In this document: positions 1 to 8,188 of the stretch, piece by piece | Numbering within the stretch: the first letter of the stretch is position 1 | Layout of the letters: each line of letters begins with the position of its first letter | Assembly: GCF_001550375.1 (NCBI RefSeq) | Contig: NZ_LRTR01000688.1 | Coordinates: 49,059 to 113,058, forward strand | From: Streptomyces europaeiscabiei | GTDB taxonomy: Bacteria; Actinomycetota; Actinomycetes; Streptomycetales; Streptomycetaceae | DNA length: 64,000 nt | Direction: 5' to 3' | Position numbers and translations under genes: made by a program | Notes under the pieces: model-generated | Databases searched by the model: none | The model's input: only the letters and a program-made list of their open reading frames with translations | What the model was told of the DNA's origin: nothing

Positions 1-482
1 GCGTACTCGCCGATCAGCTCGCCCGCCTTGAGGTTGTCGGTGGCGAAGAGGGCGTCGACCGCGCTCTCCGGTTCGGTCGGGGTGTCCAGGGCGATGACCA
101 GGACGCCCTTGGCCTTGGCCTTCTCGATCGCGGGCACGATGGCCTTGGAGTCGCTCGGGGTGATCAGGATGCCCTTCACGCCGGCGGCGACCATGTTCTC
201 GATGGCCGTGACCTGACCGGCGTTGTCGCCGTCGAACTTGCCGGCCGCCGTCATCAGCTTGACGCCCTCGGCCTCCGCGGCCTTCTCGGCGCCCTCCTTC
301 ATCTTCACGAAGAACGGGTTGGTGTCGGTCTTGGTGATCAGACCGACCTTGACCTCGCCCGAATCGGAGCCGGAGGACGTCGATCCGGAGCCGGATCCGC
401 AGGCCGTCAGGGTGAGCGCCGCGACACCCGCGACAGCAGCGGTTCTGATGAGGGAGGAGGACAGGCGAGTGGTGCGAGACAT
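1..482 (-). CDS. Sugar ABC transporter substrate-binding lipoprotein (5' part only)
   Basis: Periplasmic-binding-protein type 1 fold of the ribose/fructose/xylose class, which captures a monosaccharide outside the membrane for an ABC importer. The N-terminus has a basic start, a hydrophobic stretch and a lipobox ending LTAC, so it should be a lipoprotein. This is followed by a Gly/Ser linker and the typical first strand [14 protein letters not shown]. The motif [13 protein letters not shown] and a later [11 protein letters not shown] segment fit the ligand-binding cleft of this family. ATG at 482 is preceded by AGGAG (minus strand, 489-493). The gene continues beyond base 1. The nearby fructokinase, levanase and shared operators suggest fructose or a fructo-oligosaccharide as ligand; that is inference. 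Confidence 0.88.
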   Translation of the reverse strand, partial: MSRTTRLSSSLIRTAAVAGVAALTLTACGSGSGSTSSGSDSGEVKVGLITKTDTNPFFVKMKEGAEKAAEAEGVKLMTAAGKFDGDNAGQVTAIENMVAAGVKGILITPSDSKAIVPAIEKAKAKGVLVIALDTPTEPESAVDALFATDNLKAGELIGEY

Positions 483-543
483 GATCGACTCCTGTGGGAT
501 AGCGGGCGGCACGGGGCCGGATACTGAGCATGCCGTCCGGGAG

Positions 544-573
544 TGTCATCGTTGACTTATGTCATCGTTGACA
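544..573. promoter_or_regulatory. Paired LacI-type operator upstream of the sugar-binding protein
   Basis: Two copies of TGTCATCGTTGAC occur at 544-556 and 560-572, exactly 16 bp apart. Each is an imperfect inverted repeat (TGTCA/TGACA) with a central CG, the usual architecture of LacI-family operators. They lie 60-90 bp upstream of the lipoprotein start at 482, in the divergent gap before the fructokinase at 732. The same element in the opposite orientation precedes the levanase at 1775-1804. Confidence 0.65.
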
Positions 574-731
574 CTGCCTGGCGAGGATGATGGACTCCGT
601 CTCCCGGAAACGTCAATGCCCTGCGACCGTCACAAATCGGCAACGCCCGCAACGCCCGCGGCCGTCGCCCGCCGGTAGCCTCGCCACGACAGGTCCGGTC
701 TGCCCGTTCGTTCGTCAGAGAAGAGCAGCCC

Positions 732-1694
732 ATGAGCCCGCGTCAGATCACCGTCCTGGGAGAGTGCGTCGCGGACGCCTTCGCCGAACCCTCGAACACC
801 TCGAACGAACTCGCCCTGCGTGTACTGCCGGGCGGCGGACCTGCGAACACGGCAGTGGCCCTGGCACGGCTCGGCACCCCGGCCCGCTTCCTCGCACGCC
901 TGTCCGGCGATGTGTTCGGCCGCCTCTTCCGGGCCCACCTGGAGGCGTCCGGGGTGGACCTGTCGAGTGCCGTACAGGCCGCCGAGCCCAGCACCCTGGC
1001 CGTGGCGGAACTGGATTCCCAGGGGCAGGCCGCGTTCTCCTTCCACGCGCAGAACACGGCCGACTGGCAGTGGACGGCCGGGGAACTGGCACGGGTGGAC
1101 CTGTCCGACACCGCCTGCGTGCACACCGGGTCGCTGGCCCTGGTCCGGGAGCCCGGCGCGGCGGCGGTGGAGGACTTCCTCGCGGCGGCCGCCCCCGGCG
1201 TGACCGTCAGCATCGACCCCAATGTCCGGCCACTGCTGGTGCACCCCGACGTATACCGCGCCCGGCTGGCTCACTGGTGCGCCCTCGCCGATGTGCTCCG
1301 GCTGAGCGAGGACGACCTGGAGCTGCTGCTGCCGGGCACCCCGCCCGAGCAGGCGTGCGACCTGTGGCACGCGGCGGGGGCGCGGCTCGTCGTGATCACG
1401 CGGGGTGCCGACGGTGTGCTGGCCTCGCTCGACGGCGAACGGATCCAGGTGCCCGCCGTGGCGACGACCGTCGCCGACACGGTCGGGGCCGGGGACTCCT
1501 TCACCGCCGGGCTGTTGCACCACCTCGGCAGCCGCGGCCTGCTGGGCGGCCGACTGACGGGACTCGGCGTCGGTGACGTCGCGGAAGCGTGCCGGTTCGC
1601 CGTCCGGGTAGCGGCCCTGACCTGCTCGGTCGCCGGACCCAATCCCCCGTGGGAGAGCCAGCTGACGCAGCTGGCCACCGCGGACCAGGCGTGA
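732..1694 (+). CDS. PfkB-family carbohydrate kinase, probable fructokinase
   Basis: 320-residue cytoplasmic sugar kinase of the ribokinase/PfkB family, expected to phosphorylate fructose after import. The N-terminal strand ITVLGECVADAF and the GGGPANTAVALARLG motif are the PfkB signature 1 region. DTVGAGDSFTAGLL near residue 250 is signature 2, with the catalytic Asp in GAGDS. ATG at 732 follows a weak purine-rich stretch (GAAGAG). It is divergent from the sugar-binding lipoprotein and upstream of the levanase. Substrate specificity is inferred from context; the family also contains ribose, KDG and nucleoside kinases. Confidence 0.88.
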   Translation: MSPRQITVLGECVADAFAEPSNTSNELALRVLPGGGPANTAVALARLGTPARFLARLSGDVFGRLFRAHLEASGVDLSSAVQAAEPSTLAVAELDSQGQAAFSFHAQNTADWQWTAGELARVDLSDTACVHTGSLALVREPGAAAVEDFLAAAAPGVTVSIDPNVRPLLVHPDVYRARLAHWCALADVLRLSEDDLELLLPGTPPEQACDLWHAAGARLVVITRGADGVLASLDGERIQVPAVATTVADTVGAGDSFTAGLLHHLGSRGLLGGRLTGLGVGDVAEACRFAVRVAALTCSVAGPNPPWESQLTQLATADQA

Positions 1695-1774
1695 CGGGCA
1701 TGCGAGCCTAGGCGGACGTTACGGCCGAACCCGTTGACGCGTCGGCCGGATTCCCCCCATCATCGGGCAGTCGA

Positions 1775-1804
1775 TGACATCGATGACACAAGTCAACGAT
1801 GACA
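1775..1804. promoter_or_regulatory. Paired LacI-type operator upstream of the levanase
   Basis: AGTCAACGATGACA at 1791-1804 contains the exact reverse complement (1792-1804) of the operator seen at 544-572. A variant copy, TGACATCGATGACA, lies 16 bp upstream at 1775-1788. Spacing and pairing match the first site, so both promoters are probably controlled by the same regulator. No regulator gene is visible in this window near these sites. Confidence 0.65.
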
Positions 1805-1912
1805 TTCTCGGTCGGGCGCCGTGGACGACGGCCCCGACAAGACGTCACTTCCGGCTGGTCCGCGCCGGGCATCGAGCGCGGCCGCCCGGACGGCCGCAGC
1901 ACAGGAGACCTC

Positions 1913-4474
1913 ATGAGCTCTGGACGTGTACCCGGGCATGCCCGCATACGGATGATCGCGGCGGTGGCGACCGTCTGCGCCCTGTCCGCAGCCCCGTTGG
2001 CCCCCCAGGCCGTCGCCGCCGACACCCCTGCGTACTCCGAGACCTACCGGCCCCAGTTCCACTTCACTCCGGAGAAGAACTGGATGAACGATCCCAACGG
2101 GCTCGTGTACTACGAGGGCGAGTACCACCTCTTCTACCAGTACAACCCGAACGGGAACTCCTGGGGCGACATGTCCTGGGGACACGCGGTGAGCAAGGAC
2201 CTCGTGCACTGGAAGGAGCTGCCGCTCGCCCTGTCGCACGACGACGAGGAGATGGTGTTCTCCGGCAGCGCGGTCGTCGACCGGGACAACACCACCGGGT
2301 TCGGCACGAAGGAGAACCCGGCCATGGTGGCGATCTACACCAGTCACGCCAAGGACACGGGCGTCCAAGCCCAGTCGCTCGCCTACAGCACCGACCGCGG
2401 CCGGACCTGGACCAGGTACCAGGGCAATCCCGTCCTCGACATCGGCTCCAAGGAATTCCGCGACCCCAAGGTCCAGTGGTACGCGCCCACCAAGAGCTGG
2501 CTGATGACGGTGTCGCTGTCCACCGAGCACAAGGTGCGGTTCTACTCGTCCAAGAACCTCAAGGACTGGACGCTGCAGAGCGAGTTCGGACCGGCCGGCG
2601 CGACCGGCGGTGTGTGGGAGTGCCCCGACCTGTTCCCCCTCGCGGTCGACGGGAACAAGAAGAAGATCAAGTGGGTCCTGGTCGTCAACATCAACCCCGG
2701 TGGTATCGCCGGTGGTTCGGCCGCCCAGTACTTCGTCGGCGACTTCGACGGCAAGAAGTTCACCGCCGACGACAAGGGCACCTACACCCCGCCCACCGGC
2801 ACGGTGGTGCAGGACTTCGAGAACGCCGACTTCGGTACGTGGACGACGACCGGCACCGCCTTCGGCGACGGACCGGCGGCCGGGGCGGTGGCCGGGCAGG
2901 GGACCGTCGACGGCTTCGACGGCAAGGGCCTCGCCAACAGCTTCCACTCCGGTGACGGCACGACCGGCACCCTCACCTCACCCGAGTTCACCGTCGACAG
3001 CCCCTACCTGAACTTCAAGATCGGCGGTGGACGTCACCCGCACGAGTCCGGAACCGTCATGGAGCAGGGACCGCCGCCCGAGGGCACGGTCCTCGCCGAC
3101 TTCGAAGGCGGCAGCTACGGCGACTGGACGACGACCGGAGACGCCTTCGGCTCGGCACCGGCCACCGGCACCCTCCCCAACCAGCAGGAAGTCTCCGGAT
3201 TCCTGGGCGACGGCCTGGTCAACAGTTACCTGGACGGCGATACCGCGACCGGCACCCTCACCTCACCCGAATTCACCATCGACAGGAAACACCTCAACTT
3301 CCTCATCGGCGGCGGCAACCATCCCGCCGGTTCCGCCGACCCGACCGCCATCGAACTCGTCGTCGACGGCGAAGTGGTGCGCAGCGCCACCGGAAAGGAC
3401 GGCGAGGCGCTCAACTGGGCCTCCTGGGACATCGGCGACCTCGCCGGCAAGCGGGCGCGGATCCGGATCGTCGACGACAACACCGGCGGCTGGGGCCACC
3501 TCAACGTCGACCACATCATGCTGTCCGACACCCGGGCCCAGCCCGTCTCCCAGGAGACGGCCGTCAACCTGATCGTCGACGGTCAGGTCGTCGGCAGCGC
3601 CACCGGCGCCAACAGCGAAACCCTGGACTGGGCCTCCTTCGACCTGCGTCCCTACGCGGGCGAAAGGGCGAAGATCCAGATCGTCGACATGAACAACGCC
3701 GGCTGGGGCCACATCCTGGCCGACCGGTTCACCGAAGCCGACGCCGCCGCCAAGTCCGTCGTGCAGCGCGCCGACTGGGCCGACTACGGCAAGGACTACT
3801 ACGCCGCCGTGTCCTGGGAGGACGCCCCGGACGGCAAGCGGTACATGGTCGGCTGGATGAGCAACTGGGACTACAGCGGTGCCGTTCCCACCTCCCCCTG
3901 GCGCGGCGCGCAGAGCGTCCCCCGGGAGATGGCCCTGCGCACGGTGAACGGCCGGATCCAGCTGGTCAGCAATCCGGTCGACGCCCTGGAGTCCCTGCGG
4001 CAGCCGCACGCGGTGTCCGCGTCCGACGTCACCGTCAAGGACACCTTCAAGGCCCTGATCGGCCCCGCGGCCCAGGGCAAAGCCCTCGACATCCAAGCGA
4101 CCTTCTCCCTCGAGGACGCCGACCGCTTCGGCCTGAAGGTCCGCACGGGCGCGAACGGCGAGGAGACCGTGATCGGCTACGACACCACGACGCAGGAGCT
4201 GTACGTCGACCGCACCCACTCCGGCGCCGTCGACTTCAACAGCACCTTCCCCGGTATCCAGACAGCACCGCTGAAGGCCAAGAACGGCAAGGTCAAGCTG
4301 CGGATCCTCGTCGACTGGTCCTCCGTCGAGGTCTTCGGCGGCAACGGCGAAGCGGTGATCACCGACCAGATCTTCCCCGACCCCGCCAGCCAGGGAGTGC
4401 AGGTCTTCGCCGAGAACGGCACGGTGAAGCTCGACAAGGCCGTCGTCTGGCACCTCGACTCCGCCCACGGCTGA
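1913..4474 (+). CDS. Secreted GH32 levanase/fructanase with nested accessory module
   Basis: 853-residue exported glycoside hydrolase family 32 enzyme cleaving beta-fructosidic links of levan, inulin or sucrose. Signal peptide about residues 1-36 (ends AVAA). Catalytic motifs are all present: WMNDPNG with nucleophile Asp60, FRDPK near residue 183 (transition-state stabiliser), and WECPDLFPL near 237 (acid/base Glu). A C-terminal beta-sandwich follows. The propeller is interrupted at about residues 295-613 by a module carrying DFE-G-GxWTTTGxAFG and WGHxxxD motifs. This module is itself interrupted by a second complete copy of the same module. ATG at 1913 is preceded by AGGAGACCTC. An in-frame ATG at 1799 lies inside the operator and lacks a ribosome site, so I rejected it. 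Confidence 0.93.
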   Translation: MSSGRVPGHARIRMIAAVATVCALSAAPLAPQAVAADTPAYSETYRPQFHFTPEKNWMNDPNGLVYYEGEYHLFYQYNPNGNSWGDMSWGHAVSKDLVHWKELPLALSHDDEEMVFSGSAVVDRDNTTGFGTKENPAMVAIYTSHAKDTGVQAQSLAYSTDRGRTWTRYQGNPVLDIGSKEFRDPKVQWYAPTKSWLMTVSLSTEHKVRFYSSKNLKDWTLQSEFGPAGATGGVWECPDLFPLAVDGNKKKIKWVLVVNINPGGIAGGSAAQYFVGDFDGKKFTADDKGTYTPPTGTVVQDFENADFGTWTTTGTAFGDGPAAGAVAGQGTVDGFDGKGLANSFHSGDGTTGTLTSPEFTVDSPYLNFKIGGGRHPHESGTVMEQGPPPEGTVLADFEGGSYGDWTTTGDAFGSAPATGTLPNQQEVSGFLGDGLVNSYLDGDTATGTLTSPEFTIDRKHLNFLIGGGNHPAGSADPTAIELVVDGEVVRSATGKDGEALNWASWDIGDLAGKRARIRIVDDNTGGWGHLNVDHIMLSDTRAQPVSQETAVNLIVDGQVVGSATGANSETLDWASFDLRPYAGERAKIQIVDMNNAGWGHILADRFTEADAAAKSVVQRADWADYGKDYYAAVSWEDAPDGKRYMVGWMSNWDYSGAVPTSPWRGAQSVPREMALRTVNGRIQLVSNPVDALESLRQPHAVSASDVTVKDTFKALIGPAAQGKALDIQATFSLEDADRFGLKVRTGANGEETVIGYDTTTQELYVDRTHSGAVDFNSTFPGIQTAPLKAKNGKVKLRILVDWSSVEVFGGNGEAVITDQIFPDPASQGVQVFAENGTVKLDKAVVWHLDSAHG

Positions 4475-4488
4475 TCCCCGCCCCGACC

Positions 4489-4525
4489 TGAAGGACACCC
4501 CACCGTGAAGGACACCTCACCGTGA
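4489..4525 (+). promoter_or_regulatory. Duplicated translation-initiation region with 6-codon mini-ORF
   Basis: The sequence GAAGGACACC-CACCGTGAA occurs twice in tandem. The first copy starts a six-codon frame at GTG 4505 (Val-Lys-Asp-Thr-Ser-Pro). Its stop TGA at 4523-4525 overlaps the GTG start at 4522 of the next gene (GTGA). This probably arose by a short tandem duplication of the ribosome-binding site and start, and it could couple translation. Confidence 0.5.
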
Positions 4526-4815
4526 ACAAGACCCTGCTCGCCGAATTCACCGCCCGCGAGGGAGCGGAGGACGAGGTCACCCGCCTGATCCTGGAGTACG
4601 CCGAGAAGGTGCGGGAGGAGGACGGCAATCTCGCCTTCGACGTCTACACCAAGGCGTCCCGCCCCCGCGCCTTCTGGATCTTCGAGGTGTACCGGGACGA
4701 GGACGCCTTCCAGGCCCATCTCAAGGCGCCGTACGGCGGCCCGTTCAACACCGTCCTCACTCCGCTGATCGAGGAGGACGCCTCGGTGCTGACCTTCCTC
4801 AACCCCGTGACCTGA
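4522..4815 (+). CDS. ABM-family putative quinol monooxygenase
   Basis: 97-residue antibiotic-biosynthesis-monooxygenase (ABM, dimeric alpha/beta barrel) protein. The family oxidises quinols or polyketide-like aromatics, or serves as a small stress protein such as YgiN. Visible family features are LLAEFTAREGAEDEV, the central Asn-Leu-Ala-Phe-Asp-Val-Tyr strand and FWIFEVYRDEDAFQAH with the conserved aromatic and His. GTG at 4522 is used because of the AAGGACACC sequence ahead of it. It follows the levanase by 47 bp and precedes a terminator, so it may be cotranscribed with it. Confidence 0.82.
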   Translation: MNKTLLAEFTAREGAEDEVTRLILEYAEKVREEDGNLAFDVYTKASRPRAFWIFEVYRDEDAFQAHLKAPYGGPFNTVLTPLIEEDASVLTFLNPVT

Positions 4816-4842
4816 CGGCTCTCTCGTCCGGGGACCGACATC

Positions 4843-4869
4843 GGCCGGGCCCGCCTCGCGGGCCCGGCC
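4843..4869 (+). terminator. Hairpin terminator after the levanase-ABM pair
   Basis: Perfect 12-bp inverted repeat GGCCGGGCCCGC / GCGGGCCCGGCC with a CTC triloop, 27 bp after the ABM stop codon. There is no U-tract, as is usual in Streptomyces. Confidence 0.7.
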
Positions 4870-4965
4870 CTTCACGGCGGACGGCCGGGCCGACCTGCCT
4901 GGACGGAAGGTATGGTCTGCGACCAACCGAAGGCTCGCGGTAGGCACGGGGCGGGGAAGACGTAG

Positions 4966-6069
4966 GTGCACACGCGCATGGTGAAGATCAACGTCGCACT
5001 CGCCGCGATCCTGCTTCTGTTCGTCTCCGTGGTGGCCCTGCGTGCCGTGATCGGCCCCCGTATGACCTGGGAGTACGACAAGGTCATCCCGGGCGCCGGT
5101 GAACTGTCCGGCGTGGCGGCGACGGGTGCCGACGACATCTGGGTGGCAGGCGACGGCTACCTGCTGCACGACGACGGCACCGGCTGGCAGCGCCGCCCCT
5201 TGCCGACGTCGTTCGGCGACAGCGTCCACCGGGCGCGCTTCGACGCCGTGGACTCCGGCGGCTTCCTGCTGACGGCGAGCGTGAAGGACGGCCACTCACC
5301 ACGGATGGCCCGCTGGGACGGCACCCGTTGGACGGCACTGCCCAGTCCGCCGGGCAACCGTGCCGTGGATGTGCGGGCTTTCGCCGCAGACGACATCTGG
5401 GTCCTCGACGGCAGCACCGGCGCGTCCCACTGGGACGGCGCCCGCTGGACCGCGATCGACCTGCCCGTCACCGTCACGGCACTCGACGGCGTCGCGCCCG
5501 GGGATCTGTGGGCGGTCGGCCACCACTACCCGCACGGTCCCGACGAAAGCCTCGGCCTGCCTGGCGCCCAGCCCGCCGCCATGCACTGGGACGGCCGTGC
5601 CTGGAAGCGCGTACCGGCACCGGAGTACCACTACACGGACCCGGCGCCCGAGGAACTGGCCTACCTCACCGAGGTCGCCGCGCTGGCGAAGGACGACGTC
5701 CGTGTCTACGGCGAGCACACCTCCATCAGCGAGGACGACGAGCCCGACCCCGCTCCGGAGAGCGTCCGGCTGCGGTGGAACGGCACCGCCTGGATCAAGC
5801 TGCCGAACGCCCAGGGAGCATGCGGCGACCGCGGCCCCTGGGTCGACGACGGTGAACGCGGGGCGGTCCTCAGCGCCGGCCGGTACCTCACCGCGGACGG
5901 GCGCTGTGAAGGGATCGCGCGGTCGAAGCCACCGAGCACCGACGGGATCAGGTCCGGCACGGGCCGACCACTCAGGCTGAACGCCATCACGGCAGTCCCT
6001 GACACCGACAGGATCCTCGGTGTCGGCTCCCTTGGAGACTCCTCGGTGATCGTCAGCCTGAAGCGCTGA
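4966..6069 (+). CDS. Membrane-anchored beta-propeller-like protein, function unknown
   Basis: 367 residues. A single hydrophobic segment near the N-terminus (about residues 8-27, INVALAAILLLFVSVVALRA) should anchor the protein or act as a signal peptide. The outer part contains repeated blades of the form DDIWVAG or DLWAVG followed by HWDGxxW (for example near 55-80, 120-160 and 170-215). Such repeats are typical of Kelch- or galactose-oxidase-like propellers in actinobacterial secreted proteins. GTG at 4966 is one start; ATG at 4978 is an alternative. It has no obvious partner gene and no catalytic motif that I recognise. Confidence 0.75.
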   Translation: MHTRMVKINVALAAILLLFVSVVALRAVIGPRMTWEYDKVIPGAGELSGVAATGADDIWVAGDGYLLHDDGTGWQRRPLPTSFGDSVHRARFDAVDSGGFLLTASVKDGHSPRMARWDGTRWTALPSPPGNRAVDVRAFAADDIWVLDGSTGASHWDGARWTAIDLPVTVTALDGVAPGDLWAVGHHYPHGPDESLGLPGAQPAAMHWDGRAWKRVPAPEYHYTDPAPEELAYLTEVAALAKDDVRVYGEHTSISEDDEPDPAPESVRLRWNGTAWIKLPNAQGACGDRGPWVDDGERGAVLSAGRYLTADGRCEGIARSKPPSTDGIRSGTGRPLRLNAITAVPDTDRILGVGSLGDSSVIVSLKR

Positions 6070-6140
6070 CGGACCGCCCTGCCTGAACGTTCGCGCCGCG
6101 CTCTGAGCCGCACTGCGTTCCCGGTCGACCCCATCGGCGC

Positions 6141-6167
6141 CAGCCGGGCCAGCCGGGCCAGCCGGGC
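6141..6167. repeat. 9-bp tandem repeat, three copies
   Basis: CAGCCGGGC is repeated three times head to tail between two unrelated plus-strand genes. It is non-coding and of unknown role. Confidence 0.8.
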
Positions 6168-6331
6168 CAAGGACGGCGATACCCGCTTTCGCGACCTGGA
6201 ACACCGGCCTGGACTACAACTGAGCACGCCGCTCAGCCCTGTGCACTCCAGTTGGCCGCGCCTACGGCGGGAGCCGACAACGGGGCATTCCGTTGCGGAC
6301 CCTTCAGGGTGGGCGGTGCCACACTGACGCC

Positions 6332-6703
6332 ATGGGAAAGCCGCAGACGATCGACGAGTACATCGAGGGCTTCGCGGGGCAGAGCCGTGAGGTACTTGAG
6401 CAGGTACGGGCGCTGGCCCGCGATGCGGTCCCCGCGGCGAGCGAGGCGATCAAGTGGGGTCATCCCTCATGGGTTCACCCATCCGGGACGATCCTGTTCA
6501 TGGTCAGCGGCCACGCGAAGCACGCCAACATCGTTTTCACCCCGAGCACCCGCGAGGCGTTCGACGCCGCCCTCGCCGGTTTCGCCACCGGCAAGGGCTC
6601 GGTCCAGCTCCCGTACGGCCGGGCTGTGCCGGGCGACCTGCTGCGCCGCATGATTGCGTTCCGCATCCGCGAGCACGAGGACGACGGCGTGCTGTGGATG
6701 TGA
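6332..6703 (+). CDS. DUF1801/YdhG-like small protein
   Basis: 123-residue cytoplasmic protein of the DUF1801 (YdhG/IscX-adjacent frataxin-like) type. Family features are TIDEYI near the start, SREVLEQVRALARDAVPAASEAIKWGHPSW (the conserved 'E-x-I-x-W-x-x-P-x-W' segment), then the beta-strand residues and a C-terminal helix. I use ATG 6332; an upstream in-frame ATG at 6293 would add 13 residues of low-quality sequence. The molecular function of the family is not firmly established; an iron-chaperone role has been proposed for relatives. Confidence 0.8.
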   Translation: MGKPQTIDEYIEGFAGQSREVLEQVRALARDAVPAASEAIKWGHPSWVHPSGTILFMVSGHAKHANIVFTPSTREAFDAALAGFATGKGSVQLPYGRAVPGDLLRRMIAFRIREHEDDGVLWM

Positions 6704-6949
6704 CGGCCGAGGAGGCGAACCGGGACTTCTGACGGGCGGGCGCTGTGAGGCGGGCCCTTGTGAACCACTGGTGTTCGCGGATGTCGTCGGGCTGATGCAT
6801 CGGCGGTCGTCGCGCCCTCCCGTGCGGCAGCCCCGGGAGGGGGCAGGACCGCTCCCCCAGGTCAGACCTTCCCCGGTTGCCCCCGTGCACCCCGCCGCCA
6901 GGAGGACGAGGGCGGCCGGCGCTTTCCCGGCAAGGCCCCGCCCTTCGGC

Positions 6950-7372
6950 CTAGGCGCAGCCCGGCGGTTCATCCTCGGCCGGTACGAATTGCATCGTGGG
7001 CATCTGGACGGCGTCGAAGTTGGCGGTATCCGGGCCGATCAGAGTCATGTAACCGGCGAGCCTCTCGCTCTCGCGCGAGGGCGGCTCCCCCTTCACCTGC
7101 TCGACACCGGGGAACACGGAGTCGAGGACCCACCAACGGCCGCCGAAATGCAGCCACTTGATTCCGCAGTGCGTATTGATGTCGTACGGATACGGCTTGT
7201 GCTGCTTGGGCTTGGCCGGCCCTTCCTGCCACTTGCCCTCCGCGACGGTGCGGGCAGGCAGGGTGGGGCCGGTGTACCCCTCGCCGCCCGGACTGTCGGA
7301 CGAGGACGAGCACCCCGAGAGCAACAGCCCGGCACTCAGGAGCAGAAGAGCGGCTTGGCGCGATACGTTCAT
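6950..7372 (-). CDS. Small lipoprotein, hypothetical
   Basis: 140 residues with a clear lipoprotein signal peptide: basic N-terminus, LLLLSAGLLLSGC lipobox with Cys near residue 21, then a Ser-rich linker. The mature part has Trp-rich segments (IKWLHFGGRWWVLD) and two further Cys residues, one near the C-terminus. It resembles the many small Streptomyces lipoproteins of unknown role. ATG at 7372. No operon partner. Confidence 0.8.
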   Translation of the reverse strand: MNVSRQAALLLLSAGLLLSGCSSSSDSPGGEGYTGPTLPARTVAEGKWQEGPAKPKQHKPYPYDINTHCGIKWLHFGGRWWVLDSVFPGVEQVKGEPPSRESERLAGYMTLIGPDTANFDAVQMPTMQFVPAEDEPPGCA

Positions 7373-7439
7373 GCATCTCAGACGCTACGGATACGCGTTC
7401 CGTTCGCTCCCTGACGGTCGAACGACAAGGCGAGCTTGC

Positions 7440-7815
7440 CGTTCGACACCCGCCACCGGCCCTATAGGCGGCGTCCGTCTGATCCTGCGCCCCGTCACAG
7501 AAGCAGAAGAACAGCTCGAAGGCCGCTGGTCGACCTTGGGCTCGCGCCGGAACAGCGCCGCGGGCACGAATCTCTGCACAGAGGGCTCGACCAGGGGCAG
7601 ATCGACATTACCCGGTTGTTGTCGCTCCCTGGCCGGGATGCCGCTGCCGAGGGCAGCGAATGGTCGACCGGTGCCGGCCACGACCGTCTCACCGTGGCTA
7701 CGGCCGTACGCCAACACCTGTCCTGACCAGGTCTTCTGTCACACCTTCGGCCGAGTCCGAGGAAGGCACCAGGTGGTGTCCGGCCGCCCCCTACTCAGTC
7801 TGCGGTTCAGCCTCT
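7440..7815 (+). pseudogene. Remnant of an IS701-like DDE transposase
   Basis: Two successive reading frames give pieces typical of the N-terminal third of a widespread Streptomyces transposase. The first reads RPLVDLGLAPEQRRGH then LDQGQIDITRL. After a frame change near 7615 the second reads SLAGMPLPRAANG, SPWLRPYANTCPDQ and FCHTFGRVRG. The frame shift plus the lack of any catalytic C-terminal domain shows it is dead. No terminal inverted repeats were found around it. The identification rests on memory of the family's LPRA-DGR and SPWLRPDA-CPDR-FCHTFGRG signatures. Confidence 0.72.
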
Positions 7816-7939
7816 CCACAGTGAGGGTCTCTCCCCCTCGCACCGGGAGCTACATGACCCCGCGGGCGAAGCATCCGCCAAGGCTCGCGTGGGCCCATGG
7901 GGCCTGGTCGGTGTATCCGAGGGCGCATGACGCGGTGGA

Positions 7940-8188
7940 TCAGGGGGCCTCGATGGGCACGCATGCGCTGGACGTCGGGTTCTGGCGGCACTCGACGTTC
8001 CGCGACGGTAGGTACCAGGCCAGTGAGACAGCTGTCGCGACCAGGCAGAACGCGCCGAGAACTCTCAGGATGCGGTTGCCCCACCCATTCTCCGACCACC
8101 CCAGCACGAGCAGCAACGCGATCCACACCGCCGGCAGACCCAAAAAGACCAGGCTCACGACGAAGAGCGCCCAGTCGGCTCCCACCAT
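7940..8188 (-). CDS. Small two-TM membrane protein, hypothetical
   Basis: 82 residues. Two hydrophobic segments (about 5-26 and 36-57) flank a short WSENGWGNR loop. The C-terminal tail contains two Cys residues (VECRQNPTSSACV) that could form a disulphide outside the cell. ATG 8188 is preceded by a strong GAGGGGGG ribosome site; an upstream in-frame extension to 8296 lacks one. Unrecognised family. Confidence 0.7.
   Translation of the reverse strand: MVGADWALFVVSLVFLGLPAVWIALLLVLGWSENGWGNRILRVLGAFCLVATAVSLAWYLPSRNVECRQNPTSSACVPIEAP

Noticed and set aside
1799..1912. Upstream ATG in frame with the levanase (extra 38 residues)
   Set aside because: It lies within the operator, has no ribosome site and would put Arg-rich sequence before a perfectly good signal peptide.
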